64,000 nt of DNA from Agrobacterium leguminum (GTDB lineage: Bacteria > Pseudomonadota > Alphaproteobacteria > Rhizobiales > Rhizobiaceae). The stretch is taken from assembly GCF_015704895.1 (NCBI RefSeq), contig NZ_JADQWB010000003.1:124001-188000 (forward strand). Direction: 5' to 3'. The notes beneath the pieces are model-generated. The model was not told the DNA's origin, did no database searches, and saw only the letters and a program-made list of their open reading frames with translations. Shown one piece after another: positions 9,171 to 18,754 of this stretch. Within the stretch, counting starts at the first letter, position 1. Every line of letters starts with the position of its first letter. The translations under genes and the position numbers were made by a program.

Positions 9171-9189
9171 TATTTCCATTCCAGCAGAA

Positions 9190-10413
9190 TTACTTGCTGA
9201 TATTGCGCTTTGCGAGCGTGCGAAGACGCAGCGCGTTGAGCTTGATGAAGCCTGCCGCATCCTTCTGGTCATAAGCGCCGTGGTCGTCCTCGAAGGTCAC
9301 CAGCGCGTCGGAATAGAGCGACTTGGCGCTCTCGCGGCCGGTTACCATGACATTGCCCTTGTAGAGCTTCAGCGTCACTTCGCCTTCCACATGTTCCTGG
9401 CTCTTGTCGATCAGCGCCTGCAGCATTTCGCGCTCTGGCGAGAACCAGAAGCCGTAATAGATGAGCTCGGCGTAACGCGGCATCAGCTCGTCCTTGAGGT
9501 GAGCTGCACCCCGGTCAAGCGTGATGGATTCGATGGCGCGATGCGCGGCAAGCAGGATGGTGCCGCCGGGCGTCTCGTAAACGCCGCGCGACTTCATGCC
9601 GACGAAGCGGTTCTCGACCAGATCGAGACGGCCGATGCCGTTTTCGCGGCCATAGTTGTTCAGCGTCGCAAGAAGCGTCGCAGGCGACATTTCAACGCCG
9701 TTGATGGAGCAGGCATCGCCCTTGCGGAAACCGACCTTGATGACGGTTGCCTTGTCGGGCGCGGCTTCCGGGGAAATGGTGCGCATATGCACATATTCCG
9801 GTGCTTCCTGTGCCGGGTCTTCCAGAACCTTGCCCTCGGAAGAGGAGTGCAGCAGGTTGGCGTCGACAGAGAAAGGCGCTTCGCCCTTCTTGTCCTTGGC
9901 AACCGGAATCTGGTGCTGTTCAGCGAAGTTCAAGAGGTCGGTACGGCTCTTGAACGTCCAGTCGCGCCAGGGGGCGATGATCTTGATATCCGGGTTCAGC
10001 GCATAGGCCGAAAGCTCGAAACGGACCTGGTCGTTGCCCTTGCCGGTGGCGCCATGCGCGATGGCGTCGGCGCCGGTCTTCTTGGCGATTTCGATCAGGT
10101 GCTTGGAAATCAGCGGACGGGCAATGGAGGTGCCGAGCAGATAGACGCCTTCATAAACGGCGTTGGCGCGGAACATCGGGAATACGAAATCACGCACGAA
10201 CTCTTCGCGGACGTCCTCGATGAAGATTTCCTTGATGCCCAGCATCTCGGCCTTCTTGCGCGCCGGCTCAAGTTCTTCGCCCTGGCCGAGATCGGCGGTG
10301 AAGGTCACGACCTCCGCGCCGAGTTCCGTCTGAAGCCATTTCAGGATGATCGAGGTGTCGAGACCGCCGGAATAGGCGAGAACGACTTTCTTAACGTCTT
10401 TCGGAAGTGCCAT
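9190..10413 (-). CDS. argG: Argininosuccinate synthase
   Basis: This 407-residue cytosolic enzyme joins citrulline and aspartate with ATP to give argininosuccinate, the penultimate step of arginine synthesis. The ATP pyrophosphatase-type P-loop AYSGGLDTS is at 13-21. The substrate-binding segment [13 protein letters not shown] and the later [12 protein letters not shown] region are also family-typical. I use the ATG at 10413 (MALPKDVKK), which gives the usual family length; 25 further open codons upstream lack conservation signs. No arg operon partners lie beside it, as is common in rhizobia. Confidence 0.97.
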   Translation of the reverse strand: MALPKDVKKVVLAYSGGLDTSIILKWLQTELGAEVVTFTADLGQGEELEPARKKAEMLGIKEIFIEDVREEFVRDFVFPMFRANAVYEGVYLLGTSIARPLISKHLIEIAKKTGADAIAHGATGKGNDQVRFELSAYALNPDIKIIAPWRDWTFKSRTDLLNFAEQHQIPVAKDKKGEAPFSVDANLLHSSSEGKVLEDPAQEAPEYVHMRTISPEAAPDKATVIKVGFRKGDACSINGVEMSPATLLATLNNYGRENGIGRLDLVENRFVGMKSRGVYETPGGTILLAAHRAIESITLDRGAAHLKDELMPRYAELIYYGFWFSPEREMLQALIDKSQEHVEGEVTLKLYKGNVMVTGRESAKSLYSDALVTFEDDHGAYDQKDAAGFIKLNALRLRTLAKRNISK

Positions 10414-10727
10414 AGTGATGTCCATCTGCATGATGACGGCATTGGGACACCGCCATTTCCTTGGGATTTCGGCACTTTTACAGTGCAACCCGAAATGTGT
10501 GAAGCGCTTTTCCGTGAGATAAGCGACAAAACAATTGATGGGCGGGTACGACAGCGGGCGATGACCGGGCGCATCGATGGGAACGAAGCAATTGTCACAT
10601 GCATTATGAAAATTCGCGCTTTATCATAAGCGGCGCGATCGACTTGAAGACCGTGAATGAAGCCAGTGAGGTTCAGGCAACGTTGCAAACCGCTGGAAAC
10701 AGCCGAAACGACGCGAAGGAGAAACCT
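10414..10727. other. Intergenic region between divergent argG and SDR gene
   Basis: I see no gene or RNA in these 314 bases. Promoters for argG and the SDR gene should lie here. A purine-rich ribosome binding site (GAAGGAG, 10715-10721) marks the SDR side. No ArgR-like dyad is obvious. Confidence 0.4.
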
Positions 10728-11582
10728 ATGACGACCATCCACCCCGCATTCAAGGAAGATAATGTCGCTGTCATCACCGGTGCGGCATCCGGCATCGGAC
10801 TTGCCGCCGCCCGCAAATTCGCCGGTTTCGGCATGAGTGTCGTGCTCGTCGATCTCGACGGCGACAGGCTTGCCGCAGCCCATGCGGATATTCTGGCCGT
10901 CGCCAAGGACGGCGAAGCGCAGATCGTCGCCATCCCGACCGACATATCCAAACTCGATGAACTGGAGGCGCTGGAGCGCGCCGTGATCCAGCGTTTCGGA
11001 CGCGTCCACGTTTTGATGAACAATGCCGGCATCCAGCCCGGCAGCGCCATTTTCGGCCCGCAGGCCAATTGGGAAAAAATCATCAACGTCAATCTGATGG
11101 GCGTCGTGAACGGCAGCCGTGTTTTCGGCCAGGGCATGATCGCCCATGGCGAGCCGGCGCTCATCATCAATACCGGCTCGAAACAGGGCATCACCACGCC
11201 TCCCGGCGATCCCGCCTATAACGTCTCGAAATCCGGCGTCAAAACCTTCACGGAAGCGCTTCAGCACGAATTGCGCAATATTCCGAACGGCTCGGTTTCC
11301 GCCCATCTGCTGATCCCCGGTTACGTTTTTACTGGTCTCACCGCCCATGGCAGAACGGAAAAGCCGGAAGGCGCATGGACCGGCGAACAGACCGTCGACT
11401 TCATGGTCGAAAGCATCGGCCGGGGTGATTTCTACATTCTCTGCCCGGATGGCGAGGTGGATCGCCCGACGGATGAAAAGCGCATTCTCTGGGCGGCCTA
11501 TGACATCGTCCAGAACCGCCCTCCGCTGTCGCGCTGGCACACGGAATATTCCGCCGCCTTTACCAGCTTCCTGAAAAACTGA
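10728..11582 (+). CDS. Short-chain dehydrogenase/reductase
   Basis: This 284-residue oxidoreductase has a Rossmann fold. The cofactor loop TGAASGIG is at 17-24, an acidic residue after strand beta2 (VDLDGDR, near 42) favours NAD over NADP, and NNAG is at 98-101. The catalytic set is S151, Y164 and K168 in INTGSKQG and YNVSKSG. The start is fixed by GAAGGAG upstream. The substrate is unknown and the neighbours do not suggest one. It ends at its own terminator. Confidence 0.92.
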   Translation: MTTIHPAFKEDNVAVITGAASGIGLAAARKFAGFGMSVVLVDLDGDRLAAAHADILAVAKDGEAQIVAIPTDISKLDELEALERAVIQRFGRVHVLMNNAGIQPGSAIFGPQANWEKIINVNLMGVVNGSRVFGQGMIAHGEPALIINTGSKQGITTPPGDPAYNVSKSGVKTFTEALQHELRNIPNGSVSAHLLIPGYVFTGLTAHGRTEKPEGAWTGEQTVDFMVESIGRGDFYILCPDGEVDRPTDEKRILWAAYDIVQNRPPLSRWHTEYSAAFTSFLKN

Positions 11583-11590
11583 ATGTTCCG

Positions 11591-11624
11591 GGCCGCCGCG
11601 ATGTAACCGTTGCGGCGGCTTTTC
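11591..11624 (+). terminator. Intrinsic terminator of the SDR gene
   Basis: GCCGCCGC (11592-11599) and GCGGCGGC (11612-11619) form a perfect stem followed by TTTT. Confidence 0.85.
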
Positions 11625-11710
11625 GCGCCGATGCATTGGCGCTCAAAAACATTGGCAGAAGCGCGAAATCGCGTTAAGCACGGCAACCTCCAGATTTTAC
11701 GGGTGCCGCG

Positions 11711-12358
11711 ATGGATTTCGTTCCAGGCCTGCCAACATTGATCGCCTTCACCATCGCCATTCTGCTTCTGGCGGTGACGCCGGGGCCTGACATGACGCTT
11801 TGGATCAGCCGCTCGCTGCGCGAGGGCCGGACGGCGGGTTTCATGACGCTTCTGGGAACCAATATCGGCATTACCGTGCACACGATGCTCGTCGCCTTCG
11901 GCGTCGCCGCCCTCATCGTCGCCTCGCCGACCGCTTTCATGATCCTGAAGACCGGCGGAGCCGCCTATCTCGTCTGGCTCGCCATTCAGGCGATCCGCAA
12001 GGGCTCGGATTTCGTGATGGTGAAAAGCACCGGCGAAAAAGCGCAGTCCTCCCTGAAATCGGCGCTGTTGAACGGCATCTGGGTCAACCTGCTGAACCCG
12101 AAGATCATCATCTTTTTCATGACCTTCCTGCCGCAATTCGTCAGTGCATCCGACCCGCATGTGACCGGCAAGCTGATCTTCCTCGGCATCTGGTCGATCA
12201 TCGTCGCGCTGCCGATCGGCATCGGCATCGTGATCGCCGCAGATGTTCTTTCAGCCTGGCTGCAACGCAACCGGAAAATTCTGCGCGGACTGGATTATAC
12301 GATCGCCGGCGTCTTTTCGCTTTTCGCCGTCAAGATTTTCTTCACGCAGGCGCGCTGA
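11711..12358 (+). CDS. LysE/RhtB family amino-acid exporter
   Basis: This 215-residue membrane protein has about six hydrophobic segments. It carries the family signature LAVTPGPDMTLWISRSLREG near 21-40, then GTNIGITVHTML and the C-terminal half motif GIWVNLLNPKIIIFF near 118-132. It is likely an exporter of amino acids or small metabolites at the inner membrane. The exact substrate cannot be told. It is flanked by terminators, so it is probably transcribed alone. Confidence 0.9.
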   Translation: MDFVPGLPTLIAFTIAILLLAVTPGPDMTLWISRSLREGRTAGFMTLLGTNIGITVHTMLVAFGVAALIVASPTAFMILKTGGAAYLVWLAIQAIRKGSDFVMVKSTGEKAQSSLKSALLNGIWVNLLNPKIIIFFMTFLPQFVSASDPHVTGKLIFLGIWSIIVALPIGIGIVIAADVLSAWLQRNRKILRGLDYTIAGVFSLFAVKIFFTQAR

Positions 12359-12364
12359 CGGCAA

Positions 12365-12394
12365 ACAAAAAAGGCGCCTCACGGCGCCTTTTTA
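12365..12394. terminator. Bidirectional terminator, lysE-type gene / ABC operon
   Basis: AAAAAAGGCGCC and GGCGCCTTTTT pair around TCAC between the two convergent stop codons, with A and T runs on either side. Confidence 0.9.
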
Positions 12395-12397
12395 CAA

Positions 12398-13192
12398 TCA
12401 ACCGATCAGCAACTCATCATCGTCGAGCTTCTGGCCGCGTATCTTGCGGAACATGTCGATCAGGTCCTCGACCTCGAGATCCTTGCGGCTGTCGCCGGAG
12501 ACGTCGAGCACGATCTCACCGGCATGCAGCATGATCGTGCGGGTGCCATAATCCAATGCCTGACGCATGGAATGGGTGACCATCAGCGTCGTCAGCTTGC
12601 GCTCCGACACGACCTTGCGGGTCAGCTCCATCACGAATTCGGCCATGCCGGGATCGAGAGCAGCCGTATGTTCATCGAGCAGCAGCACATCCGAGCCGGA
12701 CAGCGTCGCCATGACGAGCGAGACCGCCTGCCTCTGCCCGCCGGACAGAAGGTCCATGCGGTCCTTCAGACGATTTTCCAGCCCGAGATTGAGCGAGGCG
12801 ATGCGCTCCTTGAAAAAATCCCGACGGCCGCGCCCAAGCGCCGGCAGAAGGCCGCGACGCTCGCCGCGCGACGCCGCCAGCGCCAGATTTTCCTCGATGG
12901 TGAGCGCGCCGCAGCTGCCCGCCAGCGGGTCCTGAAACACGCGCGCAACCCGCCCAGCCCGGCTGGCGGTCGGTTTGCGGGTAACATCGGCACCGCCGAT
13001 CATCACCTTGCCCGCCGTCGGCAGGACATCGCCCGCCAGAACGCCGAGCAGCGTCGATTTACCGGCGCCATTGGAACCGATGACGGTGACGAAGGAGCCA
13101 TCGTCGATGGTGAGATCGATCTTGGAGAGCGCCTGCTTCTGCAGCGGCGTGCCGCGCCCGAAGACGACCTGGATATCGGAAAGAGAAATCAC
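12398..13192 (-). CDS. ABC importer ATP-binding protein (TrpXYZ type)
   Basis: This 264-residue nucleotide-binding subunit has Walker A GSNGAGKST near 39-47, the signature LSGGQRQ near 149-155 and Walker B VLLLDEHTA near 170. Its start overlaps the permease stop by four bases, so the two are coupled. It is the last gene of a substrate-binding protein / permease / ATPase unit. The permease resembles branched-chain amino-acid permeases while the binding protein is of the PF04392 kind, the combination described for TrpXYZ-like importers. The aspartate and glutamate of Walker B are intact, so it should be active. The true ligand is not determined. Confidence 0.88.
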   Translation of the reverse strand: MISLSDIQVVFGRGTPLQKQALSKIDLTIDDGSFVTVIGSNGAGKSTLLGVLAGDVLPTAGKVMIGGADVTRKPTASRAGRVARVFQDPLAGSCGALTIEENLALAASRGERRGLLPALGRGRRDFFKERIASLNLGLENRLKDRMDLLSGGQRQAVSLVMATLSGSDVLLLDEHTAALDPGMAEFVMELTRKVVSERKLTTLMVTHSMRQALDYGTRTIMLHAGEIVLDVSGDSRKDLEVEDLIDMFRKIRGQKLDDDELLIG

Positions 13193-14070
13193 GATGTTGA
13201 CCCCCCGCGACGCAGTCGGGGCAGGATCAATGCGATTGCCACCAATACCGCCGTTACGAAATTGAGATCGGATGCCTTGAGACCCAGCACATCGCTCGAC
13301 AAAGCAAGCTGGATGGCGAGACGATAGGCGATGGAGCCGAAGACGCAGCCGATCAGCGCGATCAGAATGCCGCGCGCACCGAAAAGTGTTTCGCCGATGA
13401 TGACGGCGGCAAGGCCGACGACGATAGTGCCGACACCGGAGGTCACATCCGCAAAGCCGTTGGTCTGCGCAAACAGCGCACCGCCGAGAGCGACCAGTGC
13501 ATTCGAAAGCGCCATGCCGAGGTAGATCTGGTTGCCGGTCTTCACGCCCTGCGCCCGCGCCATCCGGGCATTGGCGCCCGTCGCGCGCATGGCAAGGCCC
13601 GCATCGCTTTCAAGGAAACGCCAGACGAGGATGACCGCGATCACCACCAGCGCGCCGACGAACAGCGGCCGCACCAGATATTCCGACAGGCCGAGGCCGT
13701 AAAACGGCGATATCATCGTGTCCTGATTGAGCAGCGCGACATTCGGCTTTCCCATCACGCGCAGATTGACGGAAAACAGCGCGATCATCGTCAGGATCGA
13801 GGCAAGCAGGTTGAGGATCTTGAAACGAACGTTAAGCGTCGCGGTCACGATGCCGGCGGCGGCACCGGCCACCATCGCAATCGCCGTCGCAACCCAGGCA
13901 TTCAGACCGGCGATGATCAGCACGGCAGCCACGGCGGCACCGAGCGGAAACGAACCGTCCACGGTCAGGTCAGGAAAATCAAGCACCCGGAAAGCGAGAT
14001 AAACGCCGATCGCCACGAAAGCGAAGACCAGTCCCAGCTCCACGGCACCCCAGAAGGCGATTTGGCTCAC
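13189..14070 (-). CDS. ABC importer permease (branched-chain-type family)
   Basis: This 293-residue integral membrane protein has eight or nine hydrophobic segments. It contains the conserved patch VDGSFPLGAAVAAVL near 37-51 and an EAA-like region around ATGANARMARAQGVKTGNQ near 160-178. It falls in the BPD_transp_2 family used by sugar and branched-chain amino-acid importers. The gene lies about 107 bases after the binding-protein gene and overlaps the ATPase gene by four bases. Two hairpins sit in the gap before it and may reduce its expression relative to the binding protein. Confidence 0.88.
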   Translation of the reverse strand: MSQIAFWGAVELGLVFAFVAIGVYLAFRVLDFPDLTVDGSFPLGAAVAAVLIIAGLNAWVATAIAMVAGAAAGIVTATLNVRFKILNLLASILTMIALFSVNLRVMGKPNVALLNQDTMISPFYGLGLSEYLVRPLFVGALVVIAVILVWRFLESDAGLAMRATGANARMARAQGVKTGNQIYLGMALSNALVALGGALFAQTNGFADVTSGVGTIVVGLAAVIIGETLFGARGILIALIGCVFGSIAYRLAIQLALSSDVLGLKASDLNFVTAVLVAIALILPRLRRGGSTS

Positions 14071-14102
14071 GGTAATGTCCTTGTTATTGCCGCCATCAGG
14101 CG

Positions 14103-14160
14103 GAGACGGGCACCGTCTCGTGCCACGTAAAACGGGCGGCGAATTTGCCGCCGCCCGTTA
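14103..14160 (-). promoter_or_regulatory. Tandem intercistronic hairpins in the ABC operon
   Basis: GAGACGG/CCGTCTC (14103-14119) and ACGGGCGGC/GCCGCCCGT (about 14132-14158) are two clean stems between the binding-protein stop and the permease start. The second is not followed by a long U-tract on the minus strand. It therefore looks more like a processing or partial termination site that favours the upstream binding-protein message. Confidence 0.55.
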
Positions 14161-14177
14161 TTCAGTCTGGTTTCGGT

Positions 14178-15131
14178 TCAGTCGATGACCTTGGTGGCGC
14201 GCTTGGTGATGCTTTCCGGGAAGGTAACGCCAGCTTTTTCGGCGACCTTCTTGTTGATCACCAGATCAGTGCCGACAGCAACGGTTGCCGGAATATCGCC
14301 CGGCTTTTCACCCTTGAGGATGCGGACAACGACGGCGCCGGTCTGCTTGCCAACGTCGAAATAGTTGAAGCCGAGGGCAGCAACCGCACCGCGGGCGACG
14401 GAATCCGTATCGGCGGCGTAAAGCGGGATCTTGGCTTCGGATGCAACACCGGCAGCCGCTTCGAAAGCGGAAACGATGGTGTTGTCGGTCGGAACGTAGA
14501 TCACATCGGCCTTGCCGACCAGCGCGCGGGTTGCGCCCTGCACTTCTGCGGACTTGGTGGCGACGGATTCAACAACCTTGAGACCCGCCTTCTCGGCTTC
14601 GGCCTTCAAGAGGGCCAGCGTCGAAACGGAGTTAGCCTCGGCCGAATTGTAGATGAAGCCGATGGACTTGGCGTTCGGGGAAATTTCCTTGATGAGCGCC
14701 AGATGTTCGCCAACCGGCAGCATGTCGGAAAGGCCGGTCACGTTGCGGCCGGGCTTTTGCATGTCCTTGACGAGCTGTGCGCCGACCGGATCGGAAACCG
14801 CCGTGAAGACGACCGGAATGTCGCGCGTGGCGGCAACGACGGCCTGAGCGGACGGCGTCGAGATCGGCACGATGACGTTCGGCGCATCGCCCACGAACTG
14901 GCGCGCGATCTGCGCCGCGGTGCCGGGATTGCCCTGCGCGGACTCATAAAGGAACTTGAGGTTCTCGCCTTCCTTGTAACCGGCTTCGGCAAGTGCGGCC
15001 TTGACACCATCACGGGCGGCATCGAGCGCCGGATGTTCGACGATAGCGGTGACAGCAACGGTGACGTTTTCAGCCTTGGCCGGCAGAACGAGGGCGCTCG
15101 CGGCAGCGAGAGCCAGAATGAATGCGCGCAT
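14178..15131 (-). CDS. ABC importer substrate-binding protein (PF04392 / TrpX-like)
   Basis: This 317-residue periplasmic protein begins MRAFILALAAASALVLPAKA, a clear signal peptide with cleavage near residue 20. The mature part starts ENVTVAVTAIVEHPALD and has two periplasmic-binding-protein lobes. The PISTPSAQAVVAAT stretch and the AADTDSVARGAVAALGFNY stretch are typical of the ABC_sub_bind family, in which some members bind tryptophan or tyrosine. AGGAGG lies just before the start. It is the first gene of the importer operon. Ligand identity is inferred from family only. Confidence 0.9.
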   Translation of the reverse strand: MRAFILALAAASALVLPAKAENVTVAVTAIVEHPALDAARDGVKAALAEAGYKEGENLKFLYESAQGNPGTAAQIARQFVGDAPNVIVPISTPSAQAVVAATRDIPVVFTAVSDPVGAQLVKDMQKPGRNVTGLSDMLPVGEHLALIKEISPNAKSIGFIYNSAEANSVSTLALLKAEAEKAGLKVVESVATKSAEVQGATRALVGKADVIYVPTDNTIVSAFEAAAGVASEAKIPLYAADTDSVARGAVAALGFNYFDVGKQTGAVVVRILKGEKPGDIPATVAVGTDLVINKKVAEKAGVTFPESITKRATKVID

Positions 15132-15239
15132 GGATATCCTCCTGTTGGTTCCCTGTTTTCGTCTTCTTAGGAACAAGACAGCCCGAAATCAATCGGAGAC
15201 CACTGCAAAACAAGCTTTCAGGCGGCAATTGCGGCTTAT

Positions 15240-16478
15240 TCAGTCATCCGCGCCGTGGTTGGCGATCATCATCGCCTCGAAAGCCAGCCTTTCGGTCTTG
15301 CGCATGCGCTCCGATTCCGACTTCAGCTGGCCGCAGGCGGCGAGAATATCGCGGCCGCGCGGCGTGCGGATCGGCGAGGCATAACCGGCCTGATTGATGA
15401 AATCGGCGAACTTCTCGATCTGCGCCCAATCGGAGCACTGATAGTTCGTGCCCGGCCATGGATTGAACGGAATGAGGTTGATCTTGGCCGGAACGCCCTT
15501 CAGAAGCTGCACCAGCATCTTGGCGTCTTCCAGACTGTCATTGACGTCCTTCAGCATCACATATTCAAAGGTGATGCGGCGGGCGTTGGAGAGGCCCGGA
15601 TATTTGCGGCAGGCCTCGATCAGTTCCTTCAGCGGATATTTCTTGTTGATCGGCACCAGCATGTCGCGCAGCTCGTCACGCACCGCATGCAGCGAAATCG
15701 CCAGCATGACGCCGATCTCATCGCCGGTGCGGAAGATTTCCGGCACAACACCCGAGGTGGAGAGCGTGACGCGACGCTTGGAGAGCGACAGGCCATCGCC
15801 ATCGGTAGCAATCAGAAGTGCGGTCTTCACATGCTCGAAATTATAGAGCGGCTCGCCCATGCCCATCATCACGATGTTGGAAACCTTGCGGCCTTCGCTC
15901 GGCACATAAGCGCCAACCGGTGTCGAACCATCGGGAAAATCACCGAGCCGATCACGGGCCAGCAGAAGCTGGGAGAGAATTTCCTCAGCCGTCAGGTTGC
16001 GCACGAGGCGCTGGGTGCCGGTGTGACAGAAGGAACAGGTCAGCGAACAGCCCACCTGGCTCGAAATGCACAGCGTGCCGCGGCCCTCTTCGGGAATATA
16101 AACCGTCTCGATTTCGACCGGACGTCCCGCACCGCGCGGCGGGAACCGCATCAGCCATTTGCGGGTGCCGTCATTGGAAATCTGCTCCTCGACGATTTCC
16201 GGGCGGGCGATGGTGAAGGCCGCCTTCAGCTTCTCACGAAGCTCCTTGGCGACATTGGTCATATTGTCGAAATCGGAGACGCCGCGCACATAAAGCCAGT
16301 TCCACAACTGGCTGACGCGCATCTTCACCTGCTTCTGCGGCACGCCGATCTCGGCCAGCGCCTCGCCCATGTCCTCACGGGTCAGGCCGATCAGCGACGG
16401 CTTGCCGGACATCAGATCGCTATTGGCGATCAGCGGGGTTTTGACTGCCAGGCCGGCAGGGGCTTGCATTACGGACAT
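15240..16478 (-). CDS. rlmN: Dual-specificity 23S rRNA/tRNA adenine-C2 methyltransferase
   Basis: This 412-residue radical SAM enzyme methylates C2 of A2503 in 23S rRNA and A37 of some tRNAs, improving decoding accuracy. The iron-sulfur motif CxxxCxxC is at C144, C148 and C151 ([12 protein letters not shown]). The SAM-binding GMGEPLYN follows, and the methyl-carrying C-terminal cysteine lies in [10 protein letters not shown]. The start at 16478 (MSVMQAPAG) is preceded by GGTGGG and gives a normal length; 34 upstream open codons are probably leader. It appears to be monocistronic. Confidence 0.95.
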   Translation of the reverse strand: MSVMQAPAGLAVKTPLIANSDLMSGKPSLIGLTREDMGEALAEIGVPQKQVKMRVSQLWNWLYVRGVSDFDNMTNVAKELREKLKAAFTIARPEIVEEQISNDGTRKWLMRFPPRGAGRPVEIETVYIPEEGRGTLCISSQVGCSLTCSFCHTGTQRLVRNLTAEEILSQLLLARDRLGDFPDGSTPVGAYVPSEGRKVSNIVMMGMGEPLYNFEHVKTALLIATDGDGLSLSKRRVTLSTSGVVPEIFRTGDEIGVMLAISLHAVRDELRDMLVPINKKYPLKELIEACRKYPGLSNARRITFEYVMLKDVNDSLEDAKMLVQLLKGVPAKINLIPFNPWPGTNYQCSDWAQIEKFADFINQAGYASPIRTPRGRDILAACGQLKSESERMRKTERLAFEAMMIANHGADD

Positions 16479-16626
16479 TACGCTATCCCACCATTCCATG
16501 CATCGCACGACCGGCCTGTCGGATAGGCGGAAAATCGTCTGCATGTCGAGAAAATCAAAGGCGGAGCACTTTTCGCGCATCCGCCTGTCAATGTTGCCGC
16601 GCCTTTAGCATCAAACAAGCAAAAAC

Positions 16627-16655
16627 GCAAATGGCCGGTCAATGACCGGCCATCG
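16627..16655 (-). terminator. Intrinsic terminator of the ialB-like gene
   Basis: ATGGCCGGT and ACCGGCCAT form a nearly perfect stem about 25 bases past the stop codon. On the minus strand it is followed by ATTTGCGTTTTT. Confidence 0.7.
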
Positions 16656-16678
16656 TTGAATGCGATAAAGCGTCAGCG

Positions 16679-17182
16679 TTACTTGCAGCTCTCGATCTGC
16701 TTGAGAGCCGCCGAAATACCCGACAGCGAATAGGAATAGGAGGTCGCGGTGCCACGGCCGGAAACTGCCTTGACGGTCATCGACTTGCCGCCCTTCATGG
16801 CGGCGACGAGTGCCGGTTCTTCAGCGGCGTTTTCAACCCAGGCGGCCTTGTCCTTGGTGAACATGACGAAGTTCTTGTTGTCGATCGTCACATTGACCTT
16901 GGAGCCCTGCTTCAGCGGGTAACCCACCATGGCCTGCGGCTCATAGGAAATGTTCTGGCCCGGACGCTGCGAGACGATGAAGAAGATATCGCCGTGATCG
17001 ACGCTTGCCGGTTCCTTGGCGGTCGGAATGGAAAGAACGTAGCAGACGGTGCTGTTGCCCGATTTGTACGAATAGGCACCCCATGCATTGAACTGCTGGA
17101 TGCGCGTGGGCGACTGTGCAGATGCTACGCCGACGCTGGTCAGCAAAATGGCCGCTGCGGTTGCTACACTTCTTACAAACAT
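16679..17182 (-). CDS. Invasion-associated locus B (IalB) family exported protein
   Basis: This 167-residue protein begins MFVRSVATAAAILLTSVGVASAQ, a signal peptide cleaved near residue 23. The mature domain has the IalB pattern: WGAYSYKSGNSTVCYVLS, then IFFIVSQRPGQN and a final cysteine in ALKQIESCK. IalB proteins are exported proteins named from Bartonella; in plant-associated and free-living relatives the role is unknown and they are not specific to invasion. AGGA lies before the chosen ATG. The 296-base gap upstream (17183-17478) holds nothing I can identify apart from its promoter. Confidence 0.85.
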   Translation of the reverse strand: MFVRSVATAAAILLTSVGVASAQSPTRIQQFNAWGAYSYKSGNSTVCYVLSIPTAKEPASVDHGDIFFIVSQRPGQNISYEPQAMVGYPLKQGSKVNVTIDNKNFVMFTKDKAAWVENAAEEPALVAAMKGGKSMTVKAVSGRGTATSYSYSLSGISAALKQIESCK

Positions 17183-17478
17183 AGAATTTCCTGCCGGGTT
17201 ATTGTCTTCCATTGGCCCGAAGCATCGGCGAGCCCAGTTTCTGGATCGGCCACGTTCAGGTGCGGATCGTCTTTTCTCATTGTGGTCGGGAAGCGGTTAC
17301 CAAACCGTCAACAACACGCATAAAATGCCGGAAACGTCTTGCGGTGTTACAGATTGGCGACTCCCGACGCCCTGAGGAGAAGGGCGCGAAACACCCTTCC
17401 TCCGTGTGTATGACACATAAATTCAGGCAAGAATTTGTCGCCCGTCGGGCTCACCCGAACAGGCAGATCACAGAGGCG

Positions 17479-17859
17479 TTACCCGGCTTCCTGCTGCCGT
17501 TTCAGCATGGCGTCGGCCGCCTCGTAGTGCTCCATCTTGATATGGGCGCGGATCATGGCGAGCGCCGCCGTGATGACGGCAATATCGTCGGTGAATCCGA
17601 TAACGGCCAGCACATCCGGCACGGCATCCATCGGCATGATGAAATAGGCGAGCGCCGCCAGGATGATACCCTTGGCGCGCAGCGGCGTATCGCGGTCGAT
17701 CGCGCAATAATAGGCAGCCGCCGCATCGCGTGCGAAAGGCACCTTCGACATCACGCGCTTCAGCTTGGGCCAGAATTTCGCCCTCACCACAGTCTCGCGC
17801 TCCTGCTGCCTGTCGGTTTCACCCGGCAGAAGAATTTCACCGATTTTCACATCATCCAT
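17479..17859 (-). CDS. YkvA family membrane protein (DUF1232)
   Basis: This 126-residue protein has a single conserved block: DTPLRAKGIILAALAYFIMP, then DAVPDVLAVIGFTDDIAVI, near 56-95. This is the DUF1232 hallmark with two short hydrophobic helices and the conserved PxDxxPD / GxxDD residues. The function of the family is unknown. The start at 17859 (MDDVKIG) has GGAGG ten bases upstream. The phhB gene lies 51 bases further upstream on the same strand, so they may share a transcript. Confidence 0.85.
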   Translation of the reverse strand: MDDVKIGEILLPGETDRQQERETVVRAKFWPKLKRVMSKVPFARDAAAAYYCAIDRDTPLRAKGIILAALAYFIMPMDAVPDVLAVIGFTDDIAVITAALAMIRAHIKMEHYEAADAMLKRQQEAG

Positions 17860-17910
17860 GATCGACGGTCCTCCGGTCACGGCTATTATATGGGATTTAA
17901 GGTCCGCCGT

Positions 17911-18216
17911 TCAATTGCTTCGGCCCCCAGCCGCCTTCTGCATGGCCTCGGCCAGAAGAAAATCCCGCTCCGTCACACCCTGCGAATCATGGGTGGTAAG
18001 GCAGACCTTGACCCGCGAATAGACATTGGACCACTCGGGATGGTGATTGAGCCTTTCCGCGACAAGTGCGGATTCGGCCATGAAACCGAAGGCTTCCGCA
18101 AAGCTGGAGAACTTGAAGGAACGGACGATCGCCGCTCCGTCCTCGCGCAGGGACCAGCCCTCGAGTTTCGACAGGGCCTGCCGGATGGCGTTCGGCTCGA
18201 GTCTGGGATATTTCAT
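17911..18216 (-). CDS. phhB: Pterin-4a-carbinolamine dehydratase
   Basis: This 101-residue cytosolic enzyme dehydrates 4a-hydroxytetrahydrobiopterin and so recycles the pterin cofactor of phenylalanine hydroxylase. The active-site histidines are visible in [22 protein letters not shown] near 56-77, and the family length is about 100 residues. GGAGG lies ten bases before the ATG. No phenylalanine hydroxylase gene is nearby, so its pathway partner must be elsewhere, or the protein may protect other pterins. Confidence 0.94.
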   Translation of the reverse strand: MKYPRLEPNAIRQALSKLEGWSLREDGAAIVRSFKFSSFAEAFGFMAESALVAERLNHHPEWSNVYSRVKVCLTTHDSQGVTERDFLLAEAMQKAAGGRSN

Positions 18217-18274
18217 GAACTTGCCTCCGCTTGAGACCCATTAACGCTTCAACGACCGGATCGACGCATATTCC

Positions 18275-18754
18275 ATGAAACATACAGCTATTCTTTTTGT
18301 CTGCATGGGCAATATCTGCCGTTCACCGCTGGCCGAAGGGGTTTTGAGACACCTTGCCGACGGCGCGGCCATGTCTGATCAGCTTACCGTCGATTCCGCC
18401 GGCACTGGCGGCTGGCACGCGGGTGACGCACCCGATCCGCGATCCATCGCCATGGCGCGACGGCATGGCGTCGATATTTCCCGGCAGCGGGCGAGACAGG
18501 TTACCCCAGCGGATTTCGAGACCTTCGACCTGATACTCGCCATGGACGAAAACAATCTGGCGAACCTGCTGCAATCGAGCCCGGAAAGGCAGCGGCACAA
18601 GATCCATCTCTTCATGGACTATGCCACTGGCCGCCGCGAGAACGTCCCCGATCCCTATTACGGGGCCGAGGACGGGTTCCTCAAGGTCTACAACATGCTC
18701 TTGGCAGGATGCAGATCGTTGCTCGAAAAGATGGAGCTGGACCGCGCCTCGTGA
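18275..18754 (+). CDS. Low molecular weight protein-tyrosine phosphatase
   Basis: This 159-residue cytosolic phosphatase has the P-loop C-x5-R-S at residues 10-17 (CMGNICRS). The general acid aspartate lies in the late motif DPYYGAEDGF. The family acts on phosphotyrosine proteins, often kinases of polysaccharide export, or as arsenate reductase-like enzymes. The motif here is of the phosphatase kind. Its 3' end runs 67 bases into the convergent thpR gene (18688-18754), so the two C-termini are encoded on opposite strands of the same DNA. Confidence 0.93.
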   Translation: MKHTAILFVCMGNICRSPLAEGVLRHLADGAAMSDQLTVDSAGTGGWHAGDAPDPRSIAMARRHGVDISRQRARQVTPADFETFDLILAMDENNLANLLQSSPERQRHKIHLFMDYATGRRENVPDPYYGAEDGFLKVYNMLLAGCRSLLEKMELDRAS

